This document shows, piece after piece, positions 9,405 to 17,105 of a DNA stretch of 64,000 bases. Below the pieces are notes generated by a model. It did not search any database. It was not told the origin of the DNA and saw nothing but the letters and a program-made list of their open reading frames with translations. Location of the stretch: contig CAVUEG010000001.1 of the NCBI GenBank assembly GCA_963740525.1, positions 211,120 through 275,119 on the forward strand, written 5' to 3'. The stretch comes from CAVUEG01 sp963740525 (GTDB lineage: Bacteria > Actinomycetota > Actinomycetes > Propionibacteriales > Nocardioidaceae). Numbering within the stretch: position 1 is the first letter of the stretch; the number at the start of each line of letters is the position of its first letter. The translations under genes were made by a program, and so were the position numbers.

Positions 9405-10088
9405 TCAGCGCGGCCGCAGCGTCAGGTCGGGGATCGTGGCATCGGCCGGGAGGTCGAGCACGCGCAGCACGGCGTCGGCCACGGTCCCAGGCTGGATCCA
9501 GTCACCCGCGTCGTACGCCTTGCCCTCCTGCTGATGCACCTTCTCCTGCATCGGGGTAGCCGTGCGGCCCGGATACACCGTGGTCACACGAACGCCGTGC
9601 GCGGCCTCCTCCCCACGCAGCGCGTCGGCGAAGGCGCGCAACCCGAACTTGCTCGCCGCATAGGCACCCCAGGTCGGGTGGGCGGCGAGCCCGGCGCCTG
9701 AGTTCACGAACACGGCCGTGCCGCGCGCGGCCCGAAGCGCGGGCAGGCACGCCGAGGTGAGCACGGCCGGTGCCGTGAGGTTCACGTCGAGCTGGTGCTG
9801 CCAGGTGGCCAGGTCGAGCTCGGCCGCGGGCGCCAGGTCGACGGCACCGGCCGCATGGACCAGAGAGTCGAGGGACTCCAGGCCGACTTCCGCGACGGCC
9901 GCAGCGATCGCCGAGGGGTTCCCGAGATCGGCGACGACGAACCGCGCCTCCGGGAACTCCCCGCTCAGCTCGTCCGCACGCGTCTGGGAACGGGCAACCA
10001 GGAACAGCTGCTCCCCGCGGTCGGCGAGCAGGTGGGCGAGGGCGCTGCCGATACCTGAGCCGGCCCCCGTGATCAGGTGCGCGGACAT
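9405..10088 (-). CDS. short-chain dehydrogenase/reductase
   Basis: A 227-residue classical SDR oxidoreductase. The cofactor motif TGAGSGIG is at residues 7-14, the structural HAAG motif near 88-91, a serine-containing segment (VFVNSGAG) near 128-135 and the catalytic YAASK near 145-149, in the order typical of NAD(P)(H)-dependent SDRs. The substrate cannot be predicted. Its start overlaps the stop of the upstream zinc-type dehydrogenase by one base (TGATG), so the two oxidoreductases form a coupled pair; a shared substrate is possible but is inference. Confidence 0.88.
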   Translation of the reverse strand: MSAHLITGAGSGIGSALAHLLADRGEQLFLVARSQTRADELSGEFPEARFVVADLGNPSAIAAAVAEVGLESLDSLVHAAGAVDLAPAAELDLATWQHQLDVNLTAPAVLTSACLPALRAARGTAVFVNSGAGLAAHPTWGAYAASKFGLRAFADALRGEEAAHGVRVTTVYPGRTATPMQEKVHQQEGKAYDAGDWIQPGTVADAVLRVLDLPADATIPDLTLRPR

Positions 10089-11056
10089 CAGCGGGTGAAC
10101 ACGATCTTGCCGAAGAGGTCCCCGTCGGCCATCCGTGCGAAGCCCTTGTCGGCCTGCTCCATCGGGAGCACCTCGTCGACCAGCGGCCGCGCCCCGGATA
10201 CGTCAAGGAGGTTGACCAGTCCAGCCAGCTCCGCCCGGGTGCCCATCGTGGAACCCTGCACCCGCAGCTGGAGGAAGAAGATCCGGGTCAGCTCCGCGTC
10301 GTCGAGCTTCGGGCCCGAGGTCGTGCCGGAGATGACGATCTCGCCGCCCGGCCGCAGCGACCGGACCGAGTGCGACCACGTGGCCCGGCCCACGGTCTCC
10401 ATCACGGCGTCGACCTTCTGCGGAAGCCGCGCTCCGCTCTCGAAGACCTCGTGCGCGCCCAGCTCGAGGGCTCGCGAGCGCTTGTGCTCCTCGCGCGAGG
10501 TCGCCCAGACGCGCAGGCCGGCCGCGCGACCGAGGGTGATCAGGGCGGTGGCGACGCCGCCACCGGCTCCCTGGACCAGGACGGTGTCGCCGGGCTTGAG
10601 GTCCGACTGCGTGAACAGCATCCGGTACGCCGTCAACCACGCGGTGGGCAGGCAGGCGGCCTCCTCGAACGAGAGAGACGCGGGCTTGGGAACGACGTTG
10701 CCACGGGGTACGACGACCGTGTCGGCGAACGTCCCCTGGTGACGCTCGGAGAGCAGCGAGCGCTTGGGGTCGAGGGTCTCGTCGCCGGACCAGGCGGGGT
10801 CGCTCACGACGGCGTGCACGACCACCTCTCGGCCGTCCTCGTCGATGCCGGCAGCGTCACAGCCCAGGATCATCGGCAGCGACTCCTCGCGCAGACCGAC
10901 GCCACGCAGGGACCAGAGGTCGTGGTGGTTCAGAGAGGCGGCGCGGACCGTGACCCGGGTCCAGCCGTCGGGGATCTCTGGGTCGGGGCGCTCACCGATC
11001 ACCAGGCCACTCAGCGGATCGTCGGAGGAGAACTTCTCGGCGTAGACAGCGAACAT
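10088..11056 (-). CDS. MDR-family zinc-type alcohol dehydrogenase/quinone oxidoreductase
   Basis: A 322-residue medium-chain dehydrogenase/reductase. It has the GroES-like N-terminal domain (ASLNHHDLWSLRGVG, then GCDAAGIDEDG) and a Rossmann nucleotide-binding domain with VQGAGGGVATALITLGRA near residues 160-177. The cysteine/histidine pattern for a structural zinc is not complete, so a zinc-free quinone-oxidoreductase-like NADPH enzyme is possible. It is the first gene of a two-gene unit with the SDR gene downstream (1-bp overlap). The substrate is unknown. Confidence 0.85.
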   Translation of the reverse strand: MFAVYAEKFSSDDPLSGLVIGERPDPEIPDGWTRVTVRAASLNHHDLWSLRGVGLREESLPMILGCDAAGIDEDGREVVVHAVVSDPAWSGDETLDPKRSLLSERHQGTFADTVVVPRGNVVPKPASLSFEEAACLPTAWLTAYRMLFTQSDLKPGDTVLVQGAGGGVATALITLGRAAGLRVWATSREEHKRSRALELGAHEVFESGARLPQKVDAVMETVGRATWSHSVRSLRPGGEIVISGTTSGPKLDDAELTRIFFLQLRVQGSTMGTRAELAGLVNLLDVSGARPLVDEVLPMEQADKGFARMADGDLFGKIVFTR

Positions 11057-11087
11057 GCTCCGACCCTACTGAGCCCCCGAAGAGCCG

Positions 11088-12284
11088 TCAGCGCCGGGCG
11101 ACCCGGTCCACGCGCGCAGCTGCTGCCACGGCGGCGGCAACCGCAGGCCCCACCCGCGGGTCGAAGGGTGACGGGATGATCAGGTTCTCCGAGAGGTCGG
11201 CGGCCACCAGGTCCGAGAGAGCCGTCGCGGCCGCCAGCTTCATGCCCTCGGTGATGGACGAGGCCCGCACGTCGAAGGCACCGCGGAAGATCCCCGGGAA
11301 GGCCAGGACGTTGTTGATCTGGTTCGGGTAGTCCGACCGACCGGTCGCGACCACGCGGGCATACCGGTTGGCGATGTCCGGGTGGACCTCGGGATTCGGG
11401 TTGGCGAGGCCGAAGATGATCGAGTCGGGAGCCATCCGCGCCACCGCGTCCTCGGGGACCGTCCCACCGGAGACGCCGATGAACACGTCCGCGTCCACCA
11501 GGGCATCGACGAGGCGTCCCGTGCGTCCGGTCGTGTCGGCGGTGTCCTGGGCGAGGGAGAGCTTCACCGGGGTCAGGTCGTCCCGGGTCGAGCTCAGCAC
11601 CCCCTGTCGATCGACCACCGCGAGGTCCTGGATGCCGGCCGCGAGCAGGATCCTCGCCACCGCGACGCCGGCGGCACCGGCACCTGAGATCACGACCCGA
11701 GTCTCGGCCATCGTGCGCTCGGTCAGGCGCAGGGCGTTGCGGAGCGCAGCCAGTACGACGACCGCCGTACCGTGCTGGTCGTCGTGGAAGACGGGGATGT
11801 CCAACCTGGCCTTGAGCCTGGCCTCGATCTCGAAGCAGCGGGGCGCGGAGATGTCCTCCAGGTTGATCCCACCGAAGCTCGGGGCGAGCCGGACGATGGT
11901 CTCGACGATCTCGTCGGGATCCTTGGTGTCCAGGCAGATCGGCACCGCGTCCACGCCGCCGAACTGCTTGAAGAGGACGGCCTTGCCCTCCATCACCGGC
12001 ATCGCGGCAGCGGGGCCGATGTCGCCCAGTCCGAGCACCGCGGTGCCGTCGGTCACCACGGCCACCGTGTTCGACACCCAGGTGTAGTCGTTGACCAGGT
12101 CCGGCTCGGCGGCGATCGCCTCGCAGACCCGGGCCACGCCCGGTGTGTAGGCGAGGGACAGCTCGTAGGGCCCGGCGATCTCGACCGTGGAGGCCACATG
12201 CATCTTGCCTCCGAGGTGGAGGTCGAAGACCGGATCACCGTGGCGCGGATTCACTGGTTCGGGGACGTTCTCAAACGCGACCAT
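11088..12284 (-). CDS. NAD(P)-dependent malic enzyme
   Basis: Oxidative decarboxylation of malate to pyruvate, linking the TCA cycle to gluconeogenesis. From ATG 12284 the protein has 398 residues, the usual bacterial length. It carries the family segments LSLAYTPGVARVCEAI, TDGTAVLGLGDIGP, GKAVLFKQFGG, NLEDISAPRCFEIE, FHDDQHGTAVV and the dinucleotide-binding GAGAAGVAVARIL. A further in-frame ATG at 12359 would add 25 residues with no family resemblance and without a good ribosome binding site. No ACT or phosphotransacetylase domain is attached. The gene is monocistronic; 106 bp separate it from sodX. Confidence 0.92.
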   Translation of the reverse strand: MVAFENVPEPVNPRHGDPVFDLHLGGKMHVASTVEIAGPYELSLAYTPGVARVCEAIAAEPDLVNDYTWVSNTVAVVTDGTAVLGLGDIGPAAAMPVMEGKAVLFKQFGGVDAVPICLDTKDPDEIVETIVRLAPSFGGINLEDISAPRCFEIEARLKARLDIPVFHDDQHGTAVVVLAALRNALRLTERTMAETRVVISGAGAAGVAVARILLAAGIQDLAVVDRQGVLSSTRDDLTPVKLSLAQDTADTTGRTGRLVDALVDADVFIGVSGGTVPEDAVARMAPDSIIFGLANPNPEVHPDIANRYARVVATGRSDYPNQINNVLAFPGIFRGAFDVRASSITEGMKLAAATALSDLVAADLSENLIIPSPFDPRVGPAVAAAVAAAARVDRVARR

Positions 12285-12390
12285 CGACGTTGCTCTCGTG
12301 TGCTTGCGAAAGGGGGCGAGCTCGACGCGGACATCAGGTGAGTCCTGCGGAACTGCCATGAACAAAGGGGGTCGCCCTGCGCCAATGGTC

Positions 12391-12747
12391 TCACAGACCC
12401 AGTCTCCCGCCACCGCTCCAGCCGGGATGTGACGGATCCGACAACAGGGACGGGCGTGGCCACAGGCGGCACAGCACGAGGCCGAGGACGTCGTGGTCGG
12501 GGATCGCGCCGACGCTCCAGGAGTCGACCCCCTCGCGCGGGTTGTCCCGCTCGATCCACCAACCCTCGGGGTCACGGAAGCCGACCCTCTTGACCGCCAC
12601 CACCCCGTCGGGCAGGCGTACGACGGCGGGACGCCCCGCTCTCGGCCGCCCGCCGTACCAGACCAGCAGGCGGTCCCCCTCGGTCATGGTCGGGAGCATC
12701 GAGCGGCCGTGCACGACCGCCATGCCCAGGCCGCGCCACCCGCGCAT
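12391..12747 (-). CDS. sodX: S26-type signal peptidase-like protease, probable NiSOD maturation protease
   Basis: A 118-residue peptidase of family S26. The catalytic serine is in GRSMLPTMTEGDRLLV near residue 15 and the catalytic lysine in VVAVKRVG near residue 54; the following GWWIERDNP segment is also family-typical. It lacks a clear transmembrane anchor, unlike housekeeping LepB. It lies back to back with sodN, and such proteases are known to remove the N-terminal leader of nickel superoxide dismutase to free the metal-binding histidine. The role follows from context plus family. ATG 12747 is chosen as the nearest start before the catalytic serine; ATG 12723 (MAVVHGRSM) is an alternative. 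Confidence 0.8.
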   Translation of the reverse strand: MRGWRGLGMAVVHGRSMLPTMTEGDRLLVWYGGRPRAGRPAVVRLPDGVVAVKRVGFRDPEGWWIERDNPREGVDSWSVGAIPDHDVLGLVLCRLWPRPSLLSDPSHPGWSGGGRLGL

Positions 12748-12860
12748 CAGACGTCTCGATCCGGGTACCACCGGGCCAGCACCGCCCCTCTGAGACCGTT
12801 TCTCGGCTCCCGAGTAGTGTCGCAGAGAACCACCACACCCCCGCGAAGAAAGGATCACGG

Positions 12861-13262
12861 ATGTTCGCGCGACTGTTCGTCCCCACTCTCGACGTCCAGG
12901 CCCACTGTGACCTGCCGTGCGGTGTCTACGACCCCGCGCAGGCACGGATCGAGGCAGAGTCGATCAAGGCCATCATCGGCAAGGTCGCCGACAACGACGA
13001 CCCGGACTTCCGCACCCGTGCACTGATCATCAAGGAGCAGCGCTCCGAGCTGGTCAAGCACCACCTGTGGGTGCTCTGGACGGACTACTTCAAGCCGCCG
13101 CACTTCGAGAAGTTCCCCCAGCTGCACACCCTGTTCAACGAGGCCACCAAGCTGGCTGGAGCGTCGGGCACCAAGGGTGAGCTCGACGCCGGTGTGGCCG
13201 ACCAGCTGCTGGCCAAGATCGACGAGATCGCCGAGATCTTCGCCGAGACCAAGAAGGGCTGA
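12861..13262 (+). CDS. sodN: nickel superoxide dismutase
   Basis: Converts superoxide to hydrogen peroxide and oxygen using nickel. The 133-residue precursor begins with the short leader MFARLFVPTLDVQA. Next comes the nickel hook HCDLPCGVY, in which the histidine (new N-terminus after cleavage) and two cysteines bind nickel. The remainder is the helical-bundle domain (LVKHHLWVLWTDYFKPPHFE). A GAAAGGA ribosome-binding sequence precedes ATG 12861. The divergent sodX gene encodes the likely processing protease. A strong hairpin terminator follows the stop. All family features are present. Confidence 0.96.
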   Translation: MFARLFVPTLDVQAHCDLPCGVYDPAQARIEAESIKAIIGKVADNDDPDFRTRALIIKEQRSELVKHHLWVLWTDYFKPPHFEKFPQLHTLFNEATKLAGASGTKGELDAGVADQLLAKIDEIAEIFAETKKG

Positions 13263-13295
13263 TCAGCGACCCGACGTATTCGTCGGCAAACTTCG

Positions 13296-13325
13296 GCAGG
13301 CCGGGCGCAATCGTGCCCGGCCTGC
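13296..13325 (+). terminator. hairpin terminator after sodN
   Basis: An 11-bp perfect stem (GCAGGCCGGGC with GCCCGGCCTGC) around an 8-nt loop, 34 bp after the sodN stop and followed by GTTTA. It separates sodN from the sigma-factor operon. Confidence 0.8.
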
Positions 13326-13328
13326 GTT

Positions 13329-13334
13329 TAGTCT
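13329..13334 (+). promoter_or_regulatory. TAGTCT -10 box, leaderless promoter of the anti-sigma/sigma operon
   Basis: TAGTCT ends 7 nt before the GTG start at 13342, and there is no Shine-Dalgarno sequence. The spacing suggests that transcription begins at the start codon. The box overlaps the tail of the sodN terminator. Confidence 0.5.
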
Positions 13335-13341
13335 GGGGCAC

Positions 13342-13725
13342 GTGTCGAGCAACCGAGCAGACGTCGAGATCAGACTCCCCGCGGACAGTGCGTACCTGTC
13401 AGTCCTGCGGACCACCACCGCCGGCCTCGCCGCCCGGCTGGACTTCACGCTCGACGACATCGAGGACCTGCGCATCGCCGTCGACGAAGCCAGCTCCATG
13501 GTGCTCCCTCAGGCCGACCCCGAGAGCGACCTCCACTGCCAGTTCTTCATGGACCCGAGCGAGCTCACGGTCACCGTGAGCGTGGAGTGCCAGGCCCCGA
13601 ACGGTCTTGACGAGGACGGGTTCGGCTGGCAGGTGCTCCATGCCCTGACCTCGACGGCGCGCGCCGAGGCCGCCGACGGTCTGCTGAGCATCGTGCTGTC
13701 GAGGAAGTCCGGGCACGGTTCCTGA
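13342..13725 (+). CDS. RsbW-like anti-sigma factor (ATP-binding)
   Basis: A 127-residue GHKL-type ATPase of the anti-sigma-factor class (HATPase_c_2). The N box is recognisable as DIEDLRIAVDEASSMVL near residues 37-53, with a glutamate and aspartate in the positions seen in RsbW/SpoIIAB-like proteins. It lies one base upstream of a SigF-type sigma factor and is expected to hold that sigma factor inactive. No anti-anti-sigma (STAS) gene is nearby. The GTG at 13342 sits 7 nt after a -10-like box and fits a leaderless start. Confidence 0.85.
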   Translation: MSSNRADVEIRLPADSAYLSVLRTTTAGLAARLDFTLDDIEDLRIAVDEASSMVLPQADPESDLHCQFFMDPSELTVTVSVECQAPNGLDEDGFGWQVLHALTSTARAEAADGLLSIVLSRKSGHGS

Positions 13726-13726
13726 C

Positions 13727-14506
13727 ATGTCCGACAGCCGGTCGGAGACGCTCGAGGACGTGCGCTCCCGCAGCGCAGCCCTGTTCGCCGAGATGAAGAC
13801 GGATCTCACCGAGGCTCGCCGGGCCGAGCTCCGCGACGCCCTGGTCCACCTGCACCTGCCGCTGGTCGACCACTCGGCGCGCCGGTTCCGCAACCGCGGG
13901 GAGCCGTACGACGACCTGCTCCAGGTCGGCACGATCGGGCTGATCAAGGCCGTCGACAGGTTCGACTCCGAGCGCGGGGTCGAGTTCTCGACGTACGCGA
14001 CTCCCACGATCGTCGGCGAGATCAAGCGCCACTTCCGCGACAAGGGGTGGGCGATCCGGGTACCTCGGAGGCTCCAGGAACTGCGCCTGGCCATCACGAC
14101 CGCGAGCTCCGAGCTCACCCATGAGCTCGGCCGCTCCCCCACCCCGAGCGAGATCGCCGTCCGCATCGATGCGAGTACCGAGGAGGTCATCGAGGGCATC
14201 GAGTCCAGCAACGCCTACTCGACCCTCTCCCTCGACGCCACGGACGACGAGGACGGCAGTCCCACCATGCTCGACGCGCTCGGCGTGCTCGATGTCGAGC
14301 TGGACAAGGTCGAGGTGCGCGAGTCCCTCAAGCCGTTGCTGGCGCGCCTCGAGCCACGTGAGAAGCGGATCCTGCTGCTGCGGTTCTTCGCCGGCATGAC
14401 CCAGTCCCAGATCGCCGCCGAGGTCGGGATCTCCCAGATGCACGTCTCGCGGCTGCTGAACCGCACGCTGGCCAGGCTGCGCGAGGACCTGCACGACTCC
14501 GCCTGA
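13727..14506 (+). CDS. sigF: SigF/SigB-type RNA polymerase sigma factor
   Basis: A 259-residue group 3 sigma-70 factor of the SigB/SigF/SigG class. Region 2 includes YDDLLQVGTIGLIKAVDRFD and FSTYATPTIVGEIKRHFRDK (about residues 60-105), region 3 follows (VPRRLQELR), and region 4 has the helix-turn-helix MTQSQIAAEVGISQMHVSRL near residues 223-242. Such factors direct general stress or developmental regulons in actinobacteria. It begins one base after the RsbW-like anti-sigma gene, the normal partner-switching arrangement. Confidence 0.93.
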   Translation: MSDSRSETLEDVRSRSAALFAEMKTDLTEARRAELRDALVHLHLPLVDHSARRFRNRGEPYDDLLQVGTIGLIKAVDRFDSERGVEFSTYATPTIVGEIKRHFRDKGWAIRVPRRLQELRLAITTASSELTHELGRSPTPSEIAVRIDASTEEVIEGIESSNAYSTLSLDATDDEDGSPTMLDALGVLDVELDKVEVRESLKPLLARLEPREKRILLLRFFAGMTQSQIAAEVGISQMHVSRLLNRTLARLREDLHDSA

Positions 14507-14535
14507 GCCGACCCGCTGCGCTCCGGGCGCGCGCC

Positions 14536-14970
14536 TCAGTCGTGCTCGATGGCGCGGATCGAGGCGGGGTGCAGGACGCCGACGAGGATGAGGACGGCCA
14601 GGACCGCCAAGGCCAGCGCCACCGGTGTCGTGGACCCACCGTGGTAGGACCACGCCACCCCGAGCTGGATCAGCTGGGCCAGCACGACCGGGCTACGAGC
14701 CCAGGATGCCCGCCGGTTGAGCCCCCAGGCGCACACGAGCAGCGCCGCGGCGTACACGACGAAGAAGAGGGCGGTCGTGACGCCCATGGTGAGCCGGGAG
14801 CCCTGTACGGCGAAGGCTTCGGCCACGCCGTACATCCCGAGCAGCAGTCCCTCGATGGCGGTGAGCGAGGCGGCTGCTACCAGCGGCGCCGGCGCTCCGT
14901 GGCGGGAGTACGGCGAGGCCGGCGGGTCCAGCCCGGGCTGCTGGTCGTCGGGGCTGGGCGAGGCAGTCAC
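14536..14970 (-). CDS. small four-helix membrane protein
   Basis: A 144-residue integral membrane protein with a proline-rich cytoplasmic start and about four hydrophobic segments: AAASLTAIEGLLLGMYGVAEA, TALFFVVYAAALLVCAWGL, SPVVLAQLIQLGVAWSY and LALAVLAVLILVGVL. No functional motif was recognised; similar four-helix proteins are common next to actinobacterial sigma factors. GTG 14970 is chosen because TAGGGT lies 7 nt upstream on the same strand, the leaderless arrangement seen elsewhere here. It is convergent with sigF. Confidence 0.7.
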   Translation of the reverse strand: MTASPSPDDQQPGLDPPASPYSRHGAPAPLVAAASLTAIEGLLLGMYGVAEAFAVQGSRLTMGVTTALFFVVYAAALLVCAWGLNRRASWARSPVVLAQLIQLGVAWSYHGGSTTPVALALAVLAVLILVGVLHPASIRAIEHD

Positions 14971-15283
14971 GGGTTGGACCCTAGCCGTCCGCGCCCCGCC
15001 GCGGCGGGCTCCTCCGCCTGAGTTGTCCCATTCCTGCCGCCCCGTGTGACCAAAGTGACCATGCAGGGGGCTTGTTTCCCCCGCCCGAACTTGCAACGAT
15101 CATCGAGTCGCTGACGTGGGACGCACCTGTCCGGTCCGCTTCACCGCCCCCGCTTCGGACTCGTGGCCGAGTTTCGGATACGGGGCCTCGTGAATGCGTT
15201 CACAACAACGCGCGAACGAAGACCTTGGCCCGACCGGCTCACCCCGCCGTAGGGCTCCGACGCCAGATGAGGAGTCACCCGCC
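14971..15283. other. intergenic region between the four-helix protein and whiB
   Basis: This 313-bp gene-free stretch holds divergent control signals. On the minus strand TAGGGT at 14978-14983 serves the four-helix protein. Toward whiB there is a CRP-like palindrome at 15189-15204 and a good ribosome binding site (GAGGAG) just before the whiB start. The rest shows nothing recognisable. Confidence 0.6.
15189..15204. promoter_or_regulatory. candidate cAMP receptor protein (CRP) site upstream of whiB
   Basis: CGTGAATGCGTTCACA matches the mycobacterial CRP consensus TGTGA-N6-TCACA in nine of ten fixed positions and is palindromic (GTGAA and TTCAC). It lies 80 bp before the whiB start. M. tuberculosis whiB1 is known to be CRP-controlled, so the placement is plausible. 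No regulator gene is in the window. Confidence 0.5.
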
Positions 15284-15535
15284 ATGGATTGGCGCCACCG
15301 CTCTGCATGCCTCGATGAGGATCCAGAGCTGTTCTTCCCGATCGGCAACACCGGCCCGGCGATCCTCCAGATCGAGGAGGCCAAGCAGGTGTGCCGTCGC
15401 TGCGATGTGCGCGAGCAGTGCCTCGCGTGGGCGCTCGAGGCGGGACAGGACCACGGCGTCTGGGGTGGCTTGAGCGAGGACGAGCGTCGCGCCCTGAAGC
15501 GCCGCAACGCCCGAGCCCGCGTGCGTACCGCCTGA
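15284..15535 (+). CDS. whiB1: WhiB1-type iron-sulfur transcriptional regulator
   Basis: An 83-residue Wbl protein that binds a [4Fe-4S] cluster and, in WhiB1, contacts region 4 of the primary sigma factor and responds to nitric oxide. Four cysteines are present: SACLDED, then VCRRC and EQCL. The GVWGGLSEDERRALKRRNAR signature includes the G-V-W-G-G turn and the basic DNA-contact tail. Starting MDWRHRSACLDEDPELFFP, it closely resembles WhiB1. ATG 15284 follows GAGGAG by 8 nt. In M. tuberculosis whiB1 is also adjacent to pdtaS, as here. Confidence 0.93.
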   Translation: MDWRHRSACLDEDPELFFPIGNTGPAILQIEEAKQVCRRCDVREQCLAWALEAGQDHGVWGGLSEDERRALKRRNARARVRTA

Positions 15536-15543
15536 GGAGGCGG

Positions 15544-17001
15544 CTAGACCGGTAGGTCCAGCTCGACAGCGGTGCCGCCACCGGTTCGCGGCCCCATCGT
15601 GAGCGACCCGTGCAGCTCGCTGTCCACCAGCGTGCGCACGATCGACAGCCCCAGGCTGCTGCCGGCCTCGTGGTCGAAGCCGTCGGGGAGCCCGCGCCCG
15701 TCATCCTCGACCCTGACCAGCATGCGGCTGTCGGTCCGCTGCGCGGTCACGGTGATCACCCCGGTCCCCTCGGTGCCGAAGCCGTGCTCGACGGCGTTCT
15801 GCATCAGCTCGGTGAGCACCATCGCCAACGGTGTGGCGACCTCGGACGCCAGCACCCCGAAGCTTCCGAGGCGCTGGGACCGGACCTCGGCCTGGGCACC
15901 CACGTCGGTGACCATCAGCCGGAGCCGGTCCGCGACGTCGTCGAAGTCGACGTTCTCGTCGTACGCCTGGCTCAGGGTCTCGTGCACGATGGCGATAGAC
16001 CCGACCCGTCGTACGGCCTCCTCCAGGGCCAGCCGGCCCTCCTCCACGTTGATCCGGCGCGCCTGGAGCCGCAGCAGCGCGGCCACGGTCTGCAGGTTGT
16101 TCTTCACCCGGTGGTGGATCTCGCGGATCGTCGCGTCCTTGGTGACCAGCTCCCGGTCGCGCCGCCGCAGGTCGGTGACGTCTCGCACGAGGACGAGGGC
16201 CCCACTGTGCTCTCCGGTCGGCCGGAGCGGGATCGAGCGCACGATCAGGGCGACCGCGGCGTTGCCCACCTCGGTGTCCATGGGGGCGCGGCCTCCGAGT
16301 ACAGCACTCAGCGTCTCCTCGTCCGGCCGGTTCTCCGGGGTGATCAGCTCCCGCGTGATCTCACCGAGATGGTGCCCGGCCAGGTCGTCGGTGACGCCGA
16401 GCCTGCGGTACACCGAGAGTGCGTTCGGGCTGGCGTACGTGACTCGGCCGGCAGCATCCACCCTGACGAACCCGTCGCCGACCCGGGGCGAGTCCGCGTG
16501 GTCCGAGCGCTGCCCGGGGAAGGGGAAGAAGCCGTTGCTGATCATCTGGGCCAGCTCGGTGGCCGTCTGGAGGTAGGACAGCTCGAGCCTGCTCGGCGTA
16601 CGGACCCCGAGCAGGTTCGTGTTGCGCGCGACCACGGCCAGGATCCGCTCACCCCTGCGCACCGGGATCGCCTCGACGCGGACCGGCACGTCGTCGCGCC
16701 ACTCCGGATCACCTTCGCGCGCGACCCGACCGTGCTGCAGCGCCGAGTCGAGCAACGGTCGCCGGCCGTGGGGAACGAAGGCGCCGACGATGTCGTCGAC
16801 GTACGCCGTGGGCCCGGTGGTGGGCCGCATCTGGGCTCCCGCCCAGAAGCCGGTGCCCTGCCGGTCCGGCAGCCACAGCACCAGGTCCGCGAAAGACAGG
16901 TCCGCGATGATCTGCCAGTCCGCCAGCAGCAGGTGCAGCCAGGCGAGGTCGTCAGCGTCGAGGTCCGTGTGGGCGCGGACGAGCTCGTTCAGCGAGGGCA
17001 C
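15544..17001 (-). CDS. pdtaS: PdtaS-like sensor histidine kinase
   Basis: A 485-residue soluble kinase. It has an N-terminal GAF-like domain, a PAS domain (VRVDAAGRVTYASPNALSVY, about residues 192-300), then the HisKA_2 phosphorylation segment IHHRVKNNLQTVAALLRLQA and a HATPase domain with VLTELMQNAVEHGF and DDGRGLP near the C-terminus. The HRVKNN pattern is diagnostic of the PdtaS/HWE-like kinase class, which phosphorylates the ANTAR-domain antiterminator PdtaR. No pdtaR is in the window. GTG 17001 is preceded by TAGGCT at 7 nt and starts PSLNELVRAHTDLDADDL, matching mycobacterial PdtaS. It converges with whiB1, as in M. tuberculosis. Confidence 0.9.
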   Translation of the reverse strand: MPSLNELVRAHTDLDADDLAWLHLLLADWQIIADLSFADLVLWLPDRQGTGFWAGAQMRPTTGPTAYVDDIVGAFVPHGRRPLLDSALQHGRVAREGDPEWRDDVPVRVEAIPVRRGERILAVVARNTNLLGVRTPSRLELSYLQTATELAQMISNGFFPFPGQRSDHADSPRVGDGFVRVDAAGRVTYASPNALSVYRRLGVTDDLAGHHLGEITRELITPENRPDEETLSAVLGGRAPMDTEVGNAAVALIVRSIPLRPTGEHSGALVLVRDVTDLRRRDRELVTKDATIREIHHRVKNNLQTVAALLRLQARRINVEEGRLALEEAVRRVGSIAIVHETLSQAYDENVDFDDVADRLRLMVTDVGAQAEVRSQRLGSFGVLASEVATPLAMVLTELMQNAVEHGFGTEGTGVITVTAQRTDSRMLVRVEDDGRGLPDGFDHEAGSSLGLSIVRTLVDSELHGSLTMGPRTGGGTAVELDLPV

Positions 17002-17008
17002 GCCAGTG

Positions 17009-17014
17009 AGCCTA
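17009..17014 (-). promoter_or_regulatory. TAGGCT -10 box, leaderless promoter of pdtaS
   Basis: TAGGCT on the minus strand ends 7 nt before the GTG start at 17001, with no Shine-Dalgarno sequence between. Confidence 0.55.
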
Positions 17015-17105
17015 GTCTCGTGGCCACCGCGACGACGCGTCCCCCGAGGACTGCCCGACGACACCGCTGTCGTCCTCCCTCCCGACCTTTGGCAGGATGG
17101 GCATC

